A program made the position numbers and the translations under genes. A DNA stretch of 64,000 nucleotides, taken from the NCBI GenBank assembly GCA_963800255.1, contig CAWDAK010000013.1, forward strand, positions 197,215 to 261,214. Reading direction: 5' to 3'. Shown one piece after another: positions 17,342 through 26,240 of this stretch. Positions within the stretch are counted from its first letter, which is position 1. Every line of letters starts with the position of its first letter. The notes below the pieces were generated by a model. The model did no database searches, was not told where the DNA came from, and saw nothing but the letters and a program-made list of their open reading frames with translations. This stretch comes from DATFVA01 sp963800255 (GTDB taxonomy: Bacteria; Bacteroidota; Ignavibacteria; Ignavibacteriales; Ignavibacteriaceae).

Positions 17342-18610
17342 ATGAAAACCATTCTCATTTTTCTCTTTTCGTCATTTACCCTGTTCCCCCAGGTAAATTT
17401 CGATAACTACTTTAAAGACAAAACTCTCAGGGTAGATTATTTCCACACAGGCGACAGTCTTAAGGATTCTTATTCAATAGATGAGCTTAAAGAAGAGCCC
17501 TACTGGGGAGGATCAAAGACCAGTCTCATCGATTCTTTCAACTACGGCCGCTATGAAGTGAAAGTATATGATCAGGAGGAAAATAAACTAATCTTCTCTC
17601 ACACCTATTCAACATTATTTGATGAATGGCAGACAACCGATGAAGCTAGACATACCGTAAAAACTTTTAGTGAAACCTTTACAATGCCCTTTCCAAAGGA
17701 GAAAATAAGAATTGAATTCTATAGTCGGGATAAGATGAATGCTCTTCATAAGAAATTTGAATACAGCGTCGATCCTGATAATTACTTTATTTCTCCTGAA
17801 AGACAGCTTGAATATCCCTCGTTCGAAGTGGTTCATAATGGTGATCCTGCGGTAAAAGTAGATATAGTGATGCTGCCCGAAGGATACACTAAGGATGAAA
17901 TGGATGATTTTAAAGCCGACTGCAAAAAATTTGCTGAATATCTTTTTAAGGTTTCTCCATATTCTGAAAATAAGGATAAGTTTAATATATGGGGAGTTGA
18001 AGCACCTTCTCCTGAAGAGGGCACAGACGTTCCTGCCCGGGGAATATGGAACAAAACTCTGATGAATACCCGGTTTTATACTTTCGATCTTGAAAGATAC
18101 TTAATGACCTCTGATTATAAATCAGTACGAGACCTGGCTGCCAATGCTCCATACGACCAGATATACATACTGGTTAATTCTGATAAATATGGCGGGGGTT
18201 CTATTTATAATTATTATTCGGTATGCATCAACAATAATATGTTCAGCGAATACGTGTTTTCTCATGAATTCGGACATGGATTTGCCTTCCTTGCAGATGA
18301 ATACTACACCTCCGATGTTGCTTACAATGATTTTTATCCCCTGAGTGTTGAACCCCTTGAACCAAACATTACAACCCTGATCGATTTTGAATCGAAATGG
18401 GAAGATATGGTGGATGAGGGCACGCCTGTACCTACTCCTGCTACTTCAGAATACTCAGATAAAGTTGGAGCTTTTGAGGGAGGTGGTTATGTTGCAAAAG
18501 GTGTTTACAGGCCTATGGAAGACTGCAGTATGAAAACCGCGACCGTGAATAATTTTTGTCCCGTCTGCAAACGGGCGATTCAACGGATGATAAATTTCTT
18601 GACGAATTGA
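17342..18610 (+). CDS. Secreted M64-family metallopeptidase
   Basis: A 422-residue exported protein with an N-terminal signal peptide (about residues 1-17). The zinc-peptidase signature HEFGHGFAFLADEYY combines HExxH with the downstream acidic ligand motif LxDEY typical of IgA peptidase-type family M64. The region around MLPEGYTKDEMDDF also fits the start of that catalytic domain. The first 150 residues form an M64 N-terminal beta-sandwich-like domain. It lacks a T9SS sorting domain, so it is either periplasmic or secreted another way. A TATTTTTG at 17303-17310 is a candidate -7 promoter element. The substrate is unknown; the IgA link comes only from the family name. Confidence 0.85.
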   Translation: MKTILIFLFSSFTLFPQVNFDNYFKDKTLRVDYFHTGDSLKDSYSIDELKEEPYWGGSKTSLIDSFNYGRYEVKVYDQEENKLIFSHTYSTLFDEWQTTDEARHTVKTFSETFTMPFPKEKIRIEFYSRDKMNALHKKFEYSVDPDNYFISPERQLEYPSFEVVHNGDPAVKVDIVMLPEGYTKDEMDDFKADCKKFAEYLFKVSPYSENKDKFNIWGVEAPSPEEGTDVPARGIWNKTLMNTRFYTFDLERYLMTSDYKSVRDLAANAPYDQIYILVNSDKYGGGSIYNYYSVCINNNMFSEYVFSHEFGHGFAFLADEYYTSDVAYNDFYPLSVEPLEPNITTLIDFESKWEDMVDEGTPVPTPATSEYSDKVGAFEGGGYVAKGVYRPMEDCSMKTATVNNFCPVCKRAIQRMINFLTN

Positions 18611-18796
18611 GCGGATTGACGGATTTTGCGTATTGGGCAAATTAATTGGTGAATTGAACAGATTTATCGAATAATTTCGTAAATTCATCAATTCATTAAT
18701 TCGATAATTTATTAACCTGTGATTCGCGCAATTCGCAAATTCACCGAATTCGTATTTCGCTAAATCCGTAATTCGCCAAATACACAAATTCACACT
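18611..18796. repeat. Degenerate AATTCG-type repeat tract
   Basis: The whole 186-base spacer is a patchwork of near-repeats of (C)AAATTC and AATTCG(C/T), such as GCAAATTCACCGAATTCG and CGTAATTCGCCAAAT, on both strands. It carries no gene and no good terminator. It looks like a slippage-prone repeat tract and not random AT-rich DNA. Confidence 0.6.
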
Positions 18797-20023
18797 ATGG
18801 ATCAGAGAAAACTATATAAAACAGTAGAGACGATAGCATCCCAGAAATTCCCTTCTGAAGAAAGCATGCTTATAGAGGTCTTGAACCAGATAATTTCTAA
18901 CGAGCAGATTGACGTAAATGGAGGCAGGCTGTGGAAATTAAAGGTTGATGAAGGAAGTTACGCCCTGTTATACCAGACAGGTTCTGTGGATATAATACAC
19001 CAGGATTTCAGGATTTTGATACGTGAATATCCCATATTTGATTTCATTGCCAAGGAACGTACGGTATTAGGAAACGAAACCAACGCAATTCTCAGGCAGA
19101 AAGGAATATTCAAATACTCTGCATCAGGAGTAGGGGATAAGGTAAAACTCAATGATAAACCCTATTATGAATACCTCCTTGCCCTGAACAGTGAGAACAT
19201 TGATGATGATTTCAGGATTACCCTTAACATTATCGCCACGGCCTTAACCTCCCGGATTAAACAGCGAAGAGCAGCCTCTTCAGTATATCATCTTAAAGCT
19301 GATCTTGATAAGGCGAGGGAACTTCAGAAAAGCATATTGCCCGAGCATGAGTATCATTTCTTCGACTATGAGATTTTTGGTGTAACAAACCCTGCTGAAA
19401 TAGTCGGTGGCGACTTCTTTGATTACCTCGAAGTAGGGGAAGACCGTCTTGGTGTAACGGTGGGTGACGCTGCCAGCAAAGGTGTTAGTGCATCGGCTGA
19501 AGCTATGTATATTTCAGGCGCATTAAGGATGGCAAGCAACTTTGAGCTTAAAATTTCCCCGATGATGAAGAGGATGAATGAGCTGGTAAATAAAATCTTT
19601 GCCGACGATAAATTTGCCTCTCTCTTTTACGGTGAGCTTTCGCCTGATAAAAGCGGATTATTTTTATACGCAAATGCCGGCCACAATCCGCCGTTCTTTC
19701 TTAATTACAAGACCGATGAAATATTTGAGCTGGCTCCCACAGGCCCGGTGCTGGGTCCAACTCCTCATGGAAAATATATTGTAGATAATATCAATTTCCG
19801 GAAAGACGATATCCTGCTAATTTATTCGGACGGTGTGACTGAATCCGCCGATGAGAATTTTGATTTATACGGTGAAGAGCGCCTTAAGAAACTCCTTATA
19901 AGTGTAAAAGATAAGTCTCCCAGGGAAATAACCTATATAATTCTCGAAGAGGTAATTAAATTCTCGAAAACCGGTCAGTATTCAGATGATAAGACCCTGG
20001 TTGTAATAAAGAAGAATAATTGA
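18797..20023 (+). CDS. SpoIIE/RsbU-type PP2C serine phosphatase
   Basis: A 408-residue cytoplasmic protein. The C-terminal half (from about residue 175) is a SpoIIE-type PP2C domain: a helical linker ending ELQKSILP, metal-binding GGDFFD, GDAASKGVSA, YANAGHNPP and the final acidic YSDGVTES. Such phosphatases dephosphorylate anti-sigma-factor antagonists or other signalling proteins under stress. The N-terminal half (about 1-165) resembles a small ligand-sensing domain of GAF type, but this is unsure. No STAS or anti-sigma gene is adjacent, so the target is unknown. Confidence 0.85.
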   Translation: MDQRKLYKTVETIASQKFPSEESMLIEVLNQIISNEQIDVNGGRLWKLKVDEGSYALLYQTGSVDIIHQDFRILIREYPIFDFIAKERTVLGNETNAILRQKGIFKYSASGVGDKVKLNDKPYYEYLLALNSENIDDDFRITLNIIATALTSRIKQRRAASSVYHLKADLDKARELQKSILPEHEYHFFDYEIFGVTNPAEIVGGDFFDYLEVGEDRLGVTVGDAASKGVSASAEAMYISGALRMASNFELKISPMMKRMNELVNKIFADDKFASLFYGELSPDKSGLFLYANAGHNPPFFLNYKTDEIFELAPTGPVLGPTPHGKYIVDNINFRKDDILLIYSDGVTESADENFDLYGEERLKKLLISVKDKSPREITYIILEEVIKFSKTGQYSDDKTLVVIKKNN

Positions 20024-20119
20024 TCTGAATAACAATTGCTGAACTACTGACATATATTCAAAGAAATTTTCCTTCGAATTGATTATTATTTAACATCAGA
20101 TTTTGAGAAAGGTTTAGTA

Positions 20120-21485
20120 ATGATCAAGTCAATTAATCCCGCAACAGAAGAAGAAATAAAATCCTACGATGAAATGGGCCTGGAAGAGGTCTCAAAAATT
20201 ATCTCATCAGCAGAAAACGATTTTAACGAATGGCGAAGATCATTCTTTCAGCACACGATGTCAAATGATGAAAAATGCCGGTGCTATTTTAAGGAAACAC
20301 AAAGAGAAATATTCACGGTTGATGACCGAGGAAATGGGAAAGCCTATCGTTCAGTCACGCTCTGAAGTAGAGAAATGTGCCTGGTTATGCGACTACTTTG
20401 CTGAGAACGGTGAGGAATTTCTGAAAGATAAAATAGTTGAGAGTGATGCTTCCAAAAGTTTTGTAACATTTCAGCCGCTGGGAGTAGTATTGGCAGTAAT
20501 GCCCTGGAATTTCCCTTACTGGCAGGTCTTCAGATTTGCTGTGCCCGGCCTGATGGCCGGTAATGCAGGAGTTCTGAAGCATGCCTCAAATGTTACCGGC
20601 TGCGCTCTTGCAATCGAGGAAATTTTCAGAGAAGCAGGATTCCCGGAAAACTTATTCAGAACCCTGATAGTATCTTCTAAAAAAATGGATAAGGTGATTG
20701 AACTTGAAAAAATAAGGGCTGTAACATTAACGGGAAGTGTCCCGGCTGGAAAAGCAGTTGCCTCCAAAGCCGGATCTCTTATAAAGAAAACTGTTCTTGA
20801 ACTTGGAGGAAGCGACCCATATGTGGTTCTTGAAGATGCCGATCTTGATGCAGCCGCCGATATTTGTGTAACTTCCAGGCTGATAAACGGGGGACAGAGC
20901 TGCATCGCTGCTAAACGGTTCGTAATCGTTGAGGAAGTTTATGATAAGTTCAGGGATCTGTTCGTTGAGAAGATGAAAGCAAAAAAGATGGGAGATCCTT
21001 TTGATGAATCAAATGACCTCGGTCCCCAGGCAAAAGATAATCTGCGTGATGATTTGCATGATCAGGTTAAAAAGAGTGTTGAGATCGGGGCAAAACTGCT
21101 GCTTGGAGGAAAGATACCTGACAGAAAAGGAGCGTACTATCCACCGACCGTACTTGAGAATGTGGGGCAGGGAATGCCGGCATATGATGATGAATTATTC
21201 GGTCCTGTCGCTTCACTTATCAGGGCAAAGGATGAGATAGAAGCCGTTAAGATAGCGAATGATTCGGTATTCGGACTTGGAGCCGCAGTTTTCACAAATG
21301 ATGTTAACCGTGGAGAGCGGATAGCACGTGAAGAGCTTAATGCAGGAAATTGTTTTGTAAATGCCTTTGTGAAATCCGACCCGAGACTCCCATTTGGCGG
21401 AGTAAAAGAATCTGGTTACGGCAGGGAATTATCCTGGTTCGGCATCCATGAATTCGTCAACATCAAAACCGTCTATATTAAATGA
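20120..21485 (+). pseudogene. NAD(P)-dependent aldehyde dehydrogenase (succinate-semialdehyde type), one frameshift
   Basis: Together the two frames give an aldehyde dehydrogenase of about 455 residues that would oxidise an aldehyde to its acid. The N-terminal piece (from ATG 20120, INPATEEEIKSYDEM to EWRRS) shifts frame near 20243-20246, in CATTCTTTC, and continues as SFSTRCQMMKNAGAILR to the stop at 21485. Removing one T restores one frame. Catalytic parts are intact: ELGG with the general-base glutamate, GGQSCIAAKRF with the nucleophile cysteine, and PFGGVKESGYGREL. Length and NPAT start fit the short SSADH (Sad/YneI-like) subfamily. Either a sequencing indel or a recent mutation is possible. 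Confidence 0.8.
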
Positions 21486-21489
21486 TCTC

Positions 21490-21753
21490 CTATACTCCCT
21501 CGTCGTTCCAGTTGTTATAGTCGGGACCTTTATCTTCATCGGGGAAGGGATCAACGGAATCCTGGCCGAGGTTCTCAATTGTGCCGTCTTTTCTTAAAAT
21601 TACAAGCGAGGCATCAAGCCCGATCGCGATTTCCTTTGCAGCTTCTATGGCCTCCTGCTTCGTGTTTTTCTCATCAATTGGTTTGTCTTCCTCATTCCTT
21701 CTTACAGTCCATTTATTATCTTTCGGCATCACATATATCTTATTCATTGTCAT
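21490..21753 (-). CDS. DUF2188 protein
   Basis: An 87-residue protein with the DUF2188 pattern: a short YVMPKDNKWTVRR strand at the start, a helix with TKQEAIEAAKEIA and then ASLVILRKDGTIEN. The last 25 residues are acidic and probably disordered. The family is small, widespread and uncharacterised. It converges on the aldehyde dehydrogenase with 4 bases between the stops. Confidence 0.7.
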   Translation of the reverse strand: MTMNKIYVMPKDNKWTVRRNEEDKPIDEKNTKQEAIEAAKEIAIGLDASLVILRKDGTIENLGQDSVDPFPDEDKGPDYNNWNDEGV

Positions 21754-21811
21754 TCCTTTTTGTAGAAAACTTAAAGAATAAATTATATCTTAACAGTGAG
21801 GTTTATCATTT

Positions 21812-23122
21812 ATGCAGGATACTTTAAAACTTCTACCTGAATATTTATTAAAAAATGATACGGCACTGACTTCGGCAGACTTGTTTATACTGATACAGAA
21901 GCTGGGTGTAGCTATTCTTATAGGATTGCTGATAGGACTTGAAAGGGAGCATTCACGTCCGCAGGATGAAAAAATGTTTGCCGGAGTAAGAACAACTCCT
22001 TTAATTGCTCTGCTTGGTTTCGTTGCAGGCCTTGTAGCATCGTTTACGTCCTATTGGGTATACATAGTAATATTTGCGGGATTCGCTGCGCTGGTAACAG
22101 CATCTCACGTGTTTTCTGCAAAATCCGGTCGACCGGGAGGCACTTCCGAAGTGGCTCTCCTCCTTGTTTTTCTTCTTGGCTCGGTAGTTTATTTCAACTT
22201 TATAATCCTTGCGGCTATAATTGCTGTTATTGTTACTCTGTTCCTTACGCTTAAGATACAACTTCACAAGTTTGTAGGTAAAGTTAACGAAGAGGATTTA
22301 TATGCTACTCTTAAGCTTGCTATAATTACAGTTATTGTTCTTCCGCTGCTGCCTGATAAAACTTATGGACCATTCGATGTGTTAAATCCGAGACTTATAT
22401 GGTACATGGTTATACTTATAAGCGGGATAAGTTTTGTGGGGTATCTGCTAATTAAAGTATTCGGTGAAGGGAAGGGAATATTCATAACCGGACTACTGGG
22501 AGGAATGGTGTCAAGCACCGCTGTAACTTTTGCCCTCTCTAAAAAAAGTAAGGAGAATAGTTCGCTCTCACCTGAATTTGGTGTTGGGATCCTTCTGGCA
22601 TCTACGATCATGTATTTAAGGGTCTTTATTGTTGTGCTTATACTGAACAGTAAACTGATTGAAGCTCTCTGGCTCCCACTACTGATGTTTACTATTGCGG
22701 GATTGGTTATAAGTGTAATAATGTCAAAGAAATTTACAAATGGAAAACACAATTCTATTGAACTCAATAACCCTTTCAGATTAAAACCGGCGATATTATT
22801 CGGCTTAATATTCGGAATCGTGATATTTGCTGCTAAAGCAGGACAAGTGTATCTTGGATCAGGCGGCCTTTATGCTGCCAGCGGTCTGGCAGGTCTTACA
22901 AGCGTTGACGCTATAGTGCTCTCTCTTGCGAAACTGGCTGCCGGTAGTGTTTCTTCAGAGGTAGCTATGACTGCCGTAATCATCGCAACTATTTCTAATA
23001 ATATCGTTAAGGCCATTATTTCAGGTATCTGGGGCTCAAAAAATATTGGCAAATATACTTATACAGGTTTGGGAATACTTTCGTTTATATCGCTTGTTTA
23101 CCTGGGTTTTGTGTTGATATAA
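21812..23122 (+). CDS. MgtC/SapB-family membrane protein with DUF4010 domain
   Basis: A 436-residue polytopic membrane protein with about 12 hydrophobic segments. The N-terminal part (residues of about 20-160) matches MgtC/SapB, with IGLLIGLEREHSR and GVRTTPLIALLG. The C-terminal two thirds (from GPFDVLNPRLIWYMV) match DUF4010, with GGMVSSTAVTFALSK. Proteins of this fused type are thought to be inner-membrane proteins of unknown transport or regulatory role. The gene is single and ends at a long-loop terminator shared with the convergent lipoprotein gene. Confidence 0.85.
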   Translation: MQDTLKLLPEYLLKNDTALTSADLFILIQKLGVAILIGLLIGLEREHSRPQDEKMFAGVRTTPLIALLGFVAGLVASFTSYWVYIVIFAGFAALVTASHVFSAKSGRPGGTSEVALLLVFLLGSVVYFNFIILAAIIAVIVTLFLTLKIQLHKFVGKVNEEDLYATLKLAIITVIVLPLLPDKTYGPFDVLNPRLIWYMVILISGISFVGYLLIKVFGEGKGIFITGLLGGMVSSTAVTFALSKKSKENSSLSPEFGVGILLASTIMYLRVFIVVLILNSKLIEALWLPLLMFTIAGLVISVIMSKKFTNGKHNSIELNNPFRLKPAILFGLIFGIVIFAAKAGQVYLGSGGLYAASGLAGLTSVDAIVLSLAKLAAGSVSSEVAMTAVIIATISNNIVKAIISGIWGSKNIGKYTYTGLGILSFISLVYLGFVLI

Positions 23123-23123
23123 A

Positions 23124-23194
23124 AAGAGGCTGAGTTAAAAAGCATGAATGCCATTTAAAACGACACATACTTTTTAAAACAGCCGCTCTTTTTT
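23124..23194. terminator. Long-loop terminator between convergent genes
   Basis: The left arm at 23124-23142 (AAGAGGCTGAGTTAAAAAG) pairs with the right arm at 23170-23190 with a few mismatches, then six Ts follow on the plus strand. Its GAGGCTG...CAGCC ends resemble the terminators at 7735 and 58700, so these may be one family. Confidence 0.6.
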
Positions 23195-23219
23195 GTGTGA
23201 GGCTATAAGAAATTAACTT

Positions 23220-23723
23220 TTAATAGTTATTCGTATTTGCTTTCATATGATCAAGAATATTGTTCCATGACTGTTGAACTCCATTCCAGTCCTGCCTTAC
23301 GTTTGATTGGAATTGATCCCAGTTGTCCTGGGTGGTATCGTCTATCCTGTCTACCTCATCTTTAAGCTTATCTCTTTTATCTTTAAGGTCCTTAATCTGG
23401 TTATTATACCAGTCTTGTGTTTGCTGACTGGCATTATCAGCTTTATCCTGCATATTGTCAATTTTATCATTAAGGTTATCTATGGCATCATTAAGATCAT
23501 CTTTCAGTTCAGCTCTCTGATCGTAAGTATAATCTTTGTTATAGTCGAAAATAACCGCAGGCTGATTTTCATTCATATTGGGATTGGTGTGCGGATTCGT
23601 ATTTTCATTCATCATGGTTCCGTCAGTACCATTTTGGTTTTCGTTATTCCTGTCTGAGCAGGAGGTGAATATGAATACCATAAACACGCTTAAAACGAGT
23701 GAAAAAAAGATGTTTCTATTCAT
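23220..23723 (-). CDS. Lipoprotein with coiled-coil domain
   Basis: A 167-residue protein with a lipoprotein signal peptide and lipobox IFTSC (Cys22). A polar, asparagine-rich linker (about 24-60) leads into a long helical region with heptad-like spacing of hydrophobic residues (DLNDAIDNLNDKIDNMQDKA, then DLKDKRDKLKDEVDRID) and two tryptophan-rich short repeats near the end (DNWDQFQSN, QSWNNILD). It should be anchored in the outer membrane or periplasm. It follows a small membrane protein on the same strand by 36 bases, which suggests a stress-type envelope operon. Function unknown. Confidence 0.75.
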   Translation of the reverse strand: MNRNIFFSLVLSVFMVFIFTSCSDRNNENQNGTDGTMMNENTNPHTNPNMNENQPAVIFDYNKDYTYDQRAELKDDLNDAIDNLNDKIDNMQDKADNASQQTQDWYNNQIKDLKDKRDKLKDEVDRIDDTTQDNWDQFQSNVRQDWNGVQQSWNNILDHMKANTNNY

Positions 23724-23759
23724 AATGTTCCCTTTCCTGTTTATTAATAAGTCTCTGAT

Positions 23760-23909
23760 TTATAACACTTTACGACCCTGAATCAATCTGATAATAAGTA
23801 CAACAACAGCAATGACCAACAAGATGTGGATAAAGCCGCCCAGGGTGTATGCAGTTACCACGCCCAGCAGCCAAAGAATCAGCAGAATTACAAAAATTGT
23901 CCACAGCAT
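23760..23909 (-). CDS. Small lmo0937-family membrane protein (49 residues)
   Basis: An ATG at 23909 opens a 49-residue frame that stops at 23760-23762. It encodes two hydrophobic segments separated by YTLGGFIHILL, ending RLIQGRKVL, which closely fits the lmo0937-family of very small membrane proteins (MLxTIxxxLxxLWLLGxVT pattern). AGGAG lies six bases before the ATG. The family is often found beside stress-related genes; no function is established. Here it heads a pair with the lipoprotein at 23220-23723. Confidence 0.8.
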   Translation of the reverse strand: MLWTIFVILLILWLLGVVTAYTLGGFIHILLVIAVVVLIIRLIQGRKVL

Positions 23910-24096
23910 ATTTACTCCTCATAATTTATATTTCTGACACGGGATCAAAATATTGGTAACTGCCTCCTTTCACTATTATTACTATCACACGAAGATGGTA
24001 CTGTGACAAAGATTGAGATAAACAAAACGGAACTAAATTTCCTGTTTTTAGCTGATATGGTTATTTTTACGCAAATAATTTTTCCTCATCACACAA

Positions 24097-24825
24097 TTGA
24101 ATAATTATAAATTAATCATACAGTACGACGGTACTGCGTATTCAGGCTGGCAGATTCAGAAGGGGCAGATGACCGTCCAGCAGAAAATCACAGAATCAGT
24201 TCAAACTATCCTGAACGAGAAGATAAACCTGGTTGGATCCGGGAGAACCGATACCGGTGTACACGCACTTGGACAGACAGCTAATTTCAGGACTGAGCAG
24301 GAAATAGATCAGCACAGATTCCGTTATTCATTAAATTCCGTTCTGCCGAAGGATATTTCAATAATTAAAATGGAAAAAGTGAGTGAGAAATTTCACGCTA
24401 GGTTTGACGCAAGGAATCGATCCTACATTTACCTTTTCTCAAAACATAAATCGCCGTTTTATGCTAGATATTCGTGGTTCTATCATTTTGATATCGATTG
24501 CAGAAAGCTGAATAAGCTTGCACTGTCAATTTTAGGAAAACAGGATTTCAGTTCATTCTCACGAAAGAATTCAGATACCCTGAATAAGGTGTGTGAAATT
24601 ACTGAAGTACATTGGAGAGAAACCGGTGGACTTGTAATATTCTATATTTCGGCTGACAGGTTTTTGCACGGAATGGTACGAACCATCACCGGAACTCTGC
24701 TTAATGCATTAAAGAACAATCTTGGTAAAAGATACATTGAAGATGTAATAAGTGCCCGGAACCGTGAAATGGCTGCCGAAGCAGTGCCCGCAAAAGGATT
24801 ATTTCTTTTCAAAGTAAAGTATTAA
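24097..24825 (+). CDS. truA: tRNA pseudouridine synthase A
   Basis: A 242-residue enzyme that converts uridines 38-40 of the tRNA anticodon stem to pseudouridine. The catalytic motif SGRTDTGVHALGQ holds the conserved aspartate, IIQYDGTAYSGWQ is the typical start and RNRSYIYLF lies mid-protein. The length is standard. The only good start in frame is TTG at 24097; no strong ribosome binding site is seen. The DUF2231 gene follows after 32 bases. Confidence 0.93.
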   Translation: MNNYKLIIQYDGTAYSGWQIQKGQMTVQQKITESVQTILNEKINLVGSGRTDTGVHALGQTANFRTEQEIDQHRFRYSLNSVLPKDISIIKMEKVSEKFHARFDARNRSYIYLFSKHKSPFYARYSWFYHFDIDCRKLNKLALSILGKQDFSSFSRKNSDTLNKVCEITEVHWRETGGLVIFYISADRFLHGMVRTITGTLLNALKNNLGKRYIEDVISARNREMAAEAVPAKGLFLFKVKY

Positions 24826-24857
24826 GTTAAAGTCTGTATTGAAAATTAAGGAGTTAG

Positions 24858-25328
24858 ATGGAATTCCTTTCACAGCTTCACCCTCAAATAGTCCATTTCC
24901 CGATTGCATTTTTGGTGATCTATGCTCTGCTTGAAATCACCGGTATAATTTCGAAAAAAGAATTCTTTCAAAAGGCTGCGTATCTCTTTCTCTTTCTGGG
25001 AGTGCTGTCTGCAGTCGCTGCCGTCATCACGGGTAACCAGGCTGCGGAGATTGCCTCGAAGTGGAAAGGGAAGGGTGCTGAAATTCCAACGGGACTTATT
25101 TCTGAGCATGAGGAATATGCAACAATTACTTTGTGGTATTTTACAGGATTGCTGGTGCTGCGAACTTACCTTTTCGTTAAGAAAAAATTCGGGGGTATTG
25201 TAAAATATCTCTTCATTTTGCTAACAGTAATCGGATTATATTTCATCTATCAGACGGGATACCACGGCGGGAAGCTGGTTTATGATCATGGAGTGGGTAC
25301 TGAACTGAAAAAAGATGAAATTAAATGA
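24858..25328 (+). CDS. DUF2231-type membrane protein
   Basis: A 156-residue protein with four hydrophobic segments. The opening LHPQIVHFPIAFLV with its conserved histidines is the mark of DUF2231, and a later HEEYATITLWYF adds a further conserved histidine. Members are predicted four-helix membrane proteins, some linked to redox or heme functions, but this is not proven. It is followed closely by another membrane protein. Confidence 0.75.
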   Translation: MEFLSQLHPQIVHFPIAFLVIYALLEITGIISKKEFFQKAAYLFLFLGVLSAVAAVITGNQAAEIASKWKGKGAEIPTGLISEHEEYATITLWYFTGLLVLRTYLFVKKKFGGIVKYLFILLTVIGLYFIYQTGYHGGKLVYDHGVGTELKKDEIK

Positions 25329-25346
25329 TCCAGAGAAGGTAACAAC

Positions 25347-26135
25347 TTGCATTATTCAAGGATTATATTTGCGGTTATATTAGTTAATGCTGCGGGCATC
25401 ACCCTGAGATATTTTGGTTTGGATACCTATTTCATATTCCTGGGTTTCCGTTTTCATATTAGTTGTATTCTCCCATTCGGAATAATGCTTACAAAAGATA
25501 ATCTTTCAGAGCTTTGGAGTTCTTTAAGAAAACCTCTTTACAGCCGAAAAATCATTCCTTTTTTCTGGATATTATTATCTCTTTTAGCAGTCTATGGTTA
25601 CTTTTATCTTTCAAATCAAATTGAACCAGGCGATCCTGATTATTTTTATGAGTTCGGCTTATCTTCCATCTTTGATTATCCTCTCTATCTTGCGTGGAAT
25701 TTTCCCCAGCTGATTATGCTTTTCATGACACTGTCAATAATCACAGGTTCCGGCAATCTCTCTTATCTAAAGGTACTGGCAGGGCTCATCCTGCTATTTG
25801 GATTTGAGTTTATACCCCTACGCAATGATTTCTCCCTGTCCGGTGCAGCGTCATTCGTTCTGCTGGCCTTAACAGCATCTTTTTTCGTAACAAGACTTCA
25901 GAATATCTACTGGTTCTCAGTTATTGTTTTCAGTTCGGTGTGGAGCATGGTACTCTTATCAGGCAGTAGTTCGGAGGTTATTATTAATATTTTCTTTGCA
26001 AGGGAGTACAGCAGCTGGGAGGGTTTTTTTACTGCAGGGGGAGACTATTCAGCTTTCATCTCACCTTCATTTTTCCTCATTTTATTGTGCATTGCGTCAA
26101 TGTATGTGATGATGTTCAGAAAAAAAATTACCTGA
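25347..26135 (+). CDS. Polytopic membrane protein of unknown function
   Basis: I do not recognise this 262-residue protein. It has about seven hydrophobic segments spread over the whole length and no soluble domain. The start is a TTG at 25347, 18 bases after the stop of the DUF2231 gene, with AGAGAAGG upstream as a possible ribosome binding site. It could be a CAAX-protease-like or transport-type membrane protein, but the catalytic EExxxR motif of the former was not seen. Confidence 0.65.
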   Translation: MHYSRIIFAVILVNAAGITLRYFGLDTYFIFLGFRFHISCILPFGIMLTKDNLSELWSSLRKPLYSRKIIPFFWILLSLLAVYGYFYLSNQIEPGDPDYFYEFGLSSIFDYPLYLAWNFPQLIMLFMTLSIITGSGNLSYLKVLAGLILLFGFEFIPLRNDFSLSGAASFVLLALTASFFVTRLQNIYWFSVIVFSSVWSMVLLSGSSSEVIINIFFAREYSSWEGFFTAGGDYSAFISPSFFLILLCIASMYVMMFRKKIT

Positions 26136-26240
26136 AAAAATCAGCGGGTTTTATTTAGAAATTAAGATTGTATTTCTGTAAATTGCGAAGGTTGTCCCTT
26201 AAATTCCGGTTAAATTACTACTTAAAGCAATGGATTTTTT

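Noticed and set aside
23307..23657. A hydrophobic 116-codon plus-strand frame antisense to the lipoprotein
   Set aside because: Its hydrophobicity is the mirror of the Asp/Asn/Lys-rich coiled coil on the other strand; the lipobox and helix pattern support the minus strand.
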